DNA from: DASQGA01 sp035535315
GTDB taxonomy: Bacteria > Actinomycetota > Thermoleophilia > Gaiellales > Gaiellaceae
Direction: 5' to 3'
Length of the DNA: 5,285 nucleotides
Assembly: GCA_035535315.1 (NCBI GenBank)
Contig: DATLQD010000052.1
Location: forward strand, 1-5,285
This document shows, piece by piece, positions 4,988 through 5,285 of the stretch (the stretch's first letter is position 1; every line of letters starts with the position of its first letter). Under the pieces are notes generated by a model. The model saw only the letters and a program-made list of their open reading frames with translations, searched no databases and was not told the origin of the DNA. A program made the translations under genes and the position numbers.

Positions 4988-5285
4988 ACACCGCCGAGCG
5001 CCGTGACGTCAAGGCGCCCGCCCCGGCCGATCGAGCGGGGGCGGGCGCCCGGCGGCGCCCAGGCTTCATGGCTCGCTACCTGACGCCGAAGGAGCCGATC
5101 CCGAGGAAAGTGGCGGCGGCGCTCGCCGTCTCGAGCTTCGTCATCGTGATCGGAATCTGGTCGATCCTCTCGTACGGAGGCTTCGTCAGGCCATACTTCC
5201 TGCCCGGTCCGTGGAAGGTCGCGACGGCCCTCTACAACATGTTTGCCCACGAAGGCTTCGCCCACGACGTCTGGGCGAGCTTCTA
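4984..5285 (+). CDS. ABC transporter permease, NitT/TauT/SsuC-like, 3'-truncated by the window end
   Basis: The N-terminal part of an inner-membrane permease subunit that partners the upstream binding protein. From TTG 4984 about 100 residues are in the window; from ATG 5068 there are 72. The sequence from ATG 5068 opens MARYLTPKEPIPRK, then a hydrophobic helix (VAAALAVSSFVIVIGIWSIL), then YGGFVRPYFLPGPWKVATAL and HEGFAHDVWASF. This matches the family pattern of one helix, a Leu-Pro-x-Pro loop with Val-x-x-Ala-Leu, then the H-x-x-x-S region before the core permease domain. Start choice: TTG 4984 overlaps the binding-protein TGA as TTGA, has AGGA nine nucleotides upstream, and repeats the four-base overlaps of the neighbouring operon. 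It adds a 28-residue Ala/Arg/Pro-rich cytoplasmic tail. ATG 5068 is the more conserved-looking start but has only a weak AGG upstream. A strong inverted repeat lies between the two. An ATPase gene is expected beyond the window. Confidence 0.82.
   Translation, partial: MNTAERRDVKAPAPADRAGAGARRRPGFMARYLTPKEPIPRKVAAALAVSSFVIVIGIWSILSYGGFVRPYFLPGPWKVATALYNMFAHEGFAHDVWASF
5013..5049 (+). repeat. Perfect 12-bp inverted repeat (GC-only hairpin) at the binding-protein/permease junction
   Basis: GGCGCCCGCCCC (5013-5024) and GGGGCGGGCGCC (5038-5049) are exact reverse complements around a 13-nt loop. No T-tract follows, so it is not a classical terminator. It sits 26 bp after the binding-protein stop and 19 bp before ATG 5068. 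It could protect the binding-protein mRNA or reduce permease translation, as hairpins do between binding-protein and permease genes elsewhere. It may also simply be coding sequence if TTG 4984 is the permease start. Confidence 0.5.

Noticed and set aside
5013..5049. Intrinsic terminator after the binding-protein gene
   Set aside because: The stem is strong but is followed by GC-rich sequence rather than a T-tract, and a permease of the same transporter continues downstream.
4762..5265. 167-residue minus-strand frame across the binding-protein/permease junction
   Set aside because: It is antisense to two recognisable transporter genes and shows no domain.

Overview
The window is high-GC bacterial DNA (roughly 60-65% G+C by eye) with strongly GC-ending codons, GTG and TTG starts, four-base start/stop overlaps, and a lipoprotein whose lipobox cysteine is followed by a Gly/Asp/Ser-rich linker. 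This style fits high-GC Actinobacteria, and the lipoprotein N-terminus recalls Thermoleophilia-type soil actinobacteria. That placement is an impression, not a phylogenetic result. No rRNA, tRNA, CRISPR array, IS element or phage gene is visible.

Layout. (1) 74-1177, plus strand: a complete Rieske-type non-haem iron oxygenase alpha subunit of the carnitine/glycine-betaine/choline oxygenase-like branch. (2) 1211-3791, minus strand: a compact three-gene operon transcribed right to left, hpaB-like flavin monooxygenase (2307-3791), RidA-family protein (1882-2310) and DUF1028/COG3342 putative Ntn-hydrolase (1211-1885). The two junctions are ATGA and GTGA overlaps. This operon converges on the Rieske gene with a 33-bp gap. 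(3) 3792-3949: a 158-bp divergent control region with two long dyads and two TTGACA hexamers. (4) 3950-5285, plus strand: the start of an ABC importer operon of the NitT/TauT/SsuA type, with a lipoprotein substrate-binding protein followed by a permease cut by the window end. These two genes may share a TTGA overlap.

How it may work together (inference). The importer probably brings in a small organic compound, and the divergent operon probably oxidises and hydrolyses it: hydroxylation by the HpaB-like enzyme, handling of a reactive intermediate by the RidA-like protein, hydrolysis by the DUF1028 protein. The substrate cannot be read from the sequence. The HpaB-like protein has Glu where the 4-hydroxyphenylacetate-binding Tyr normally sits. 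The RidA-like protein has Ser where the imine-deaminase Arg normally sits. The combination therefore does not look like textbook 4-hydroxyphenylacetate catabolism or canonical RidA chemistry. No flavin reductase, Rieske reductase or transporter ATPase lies in the window.
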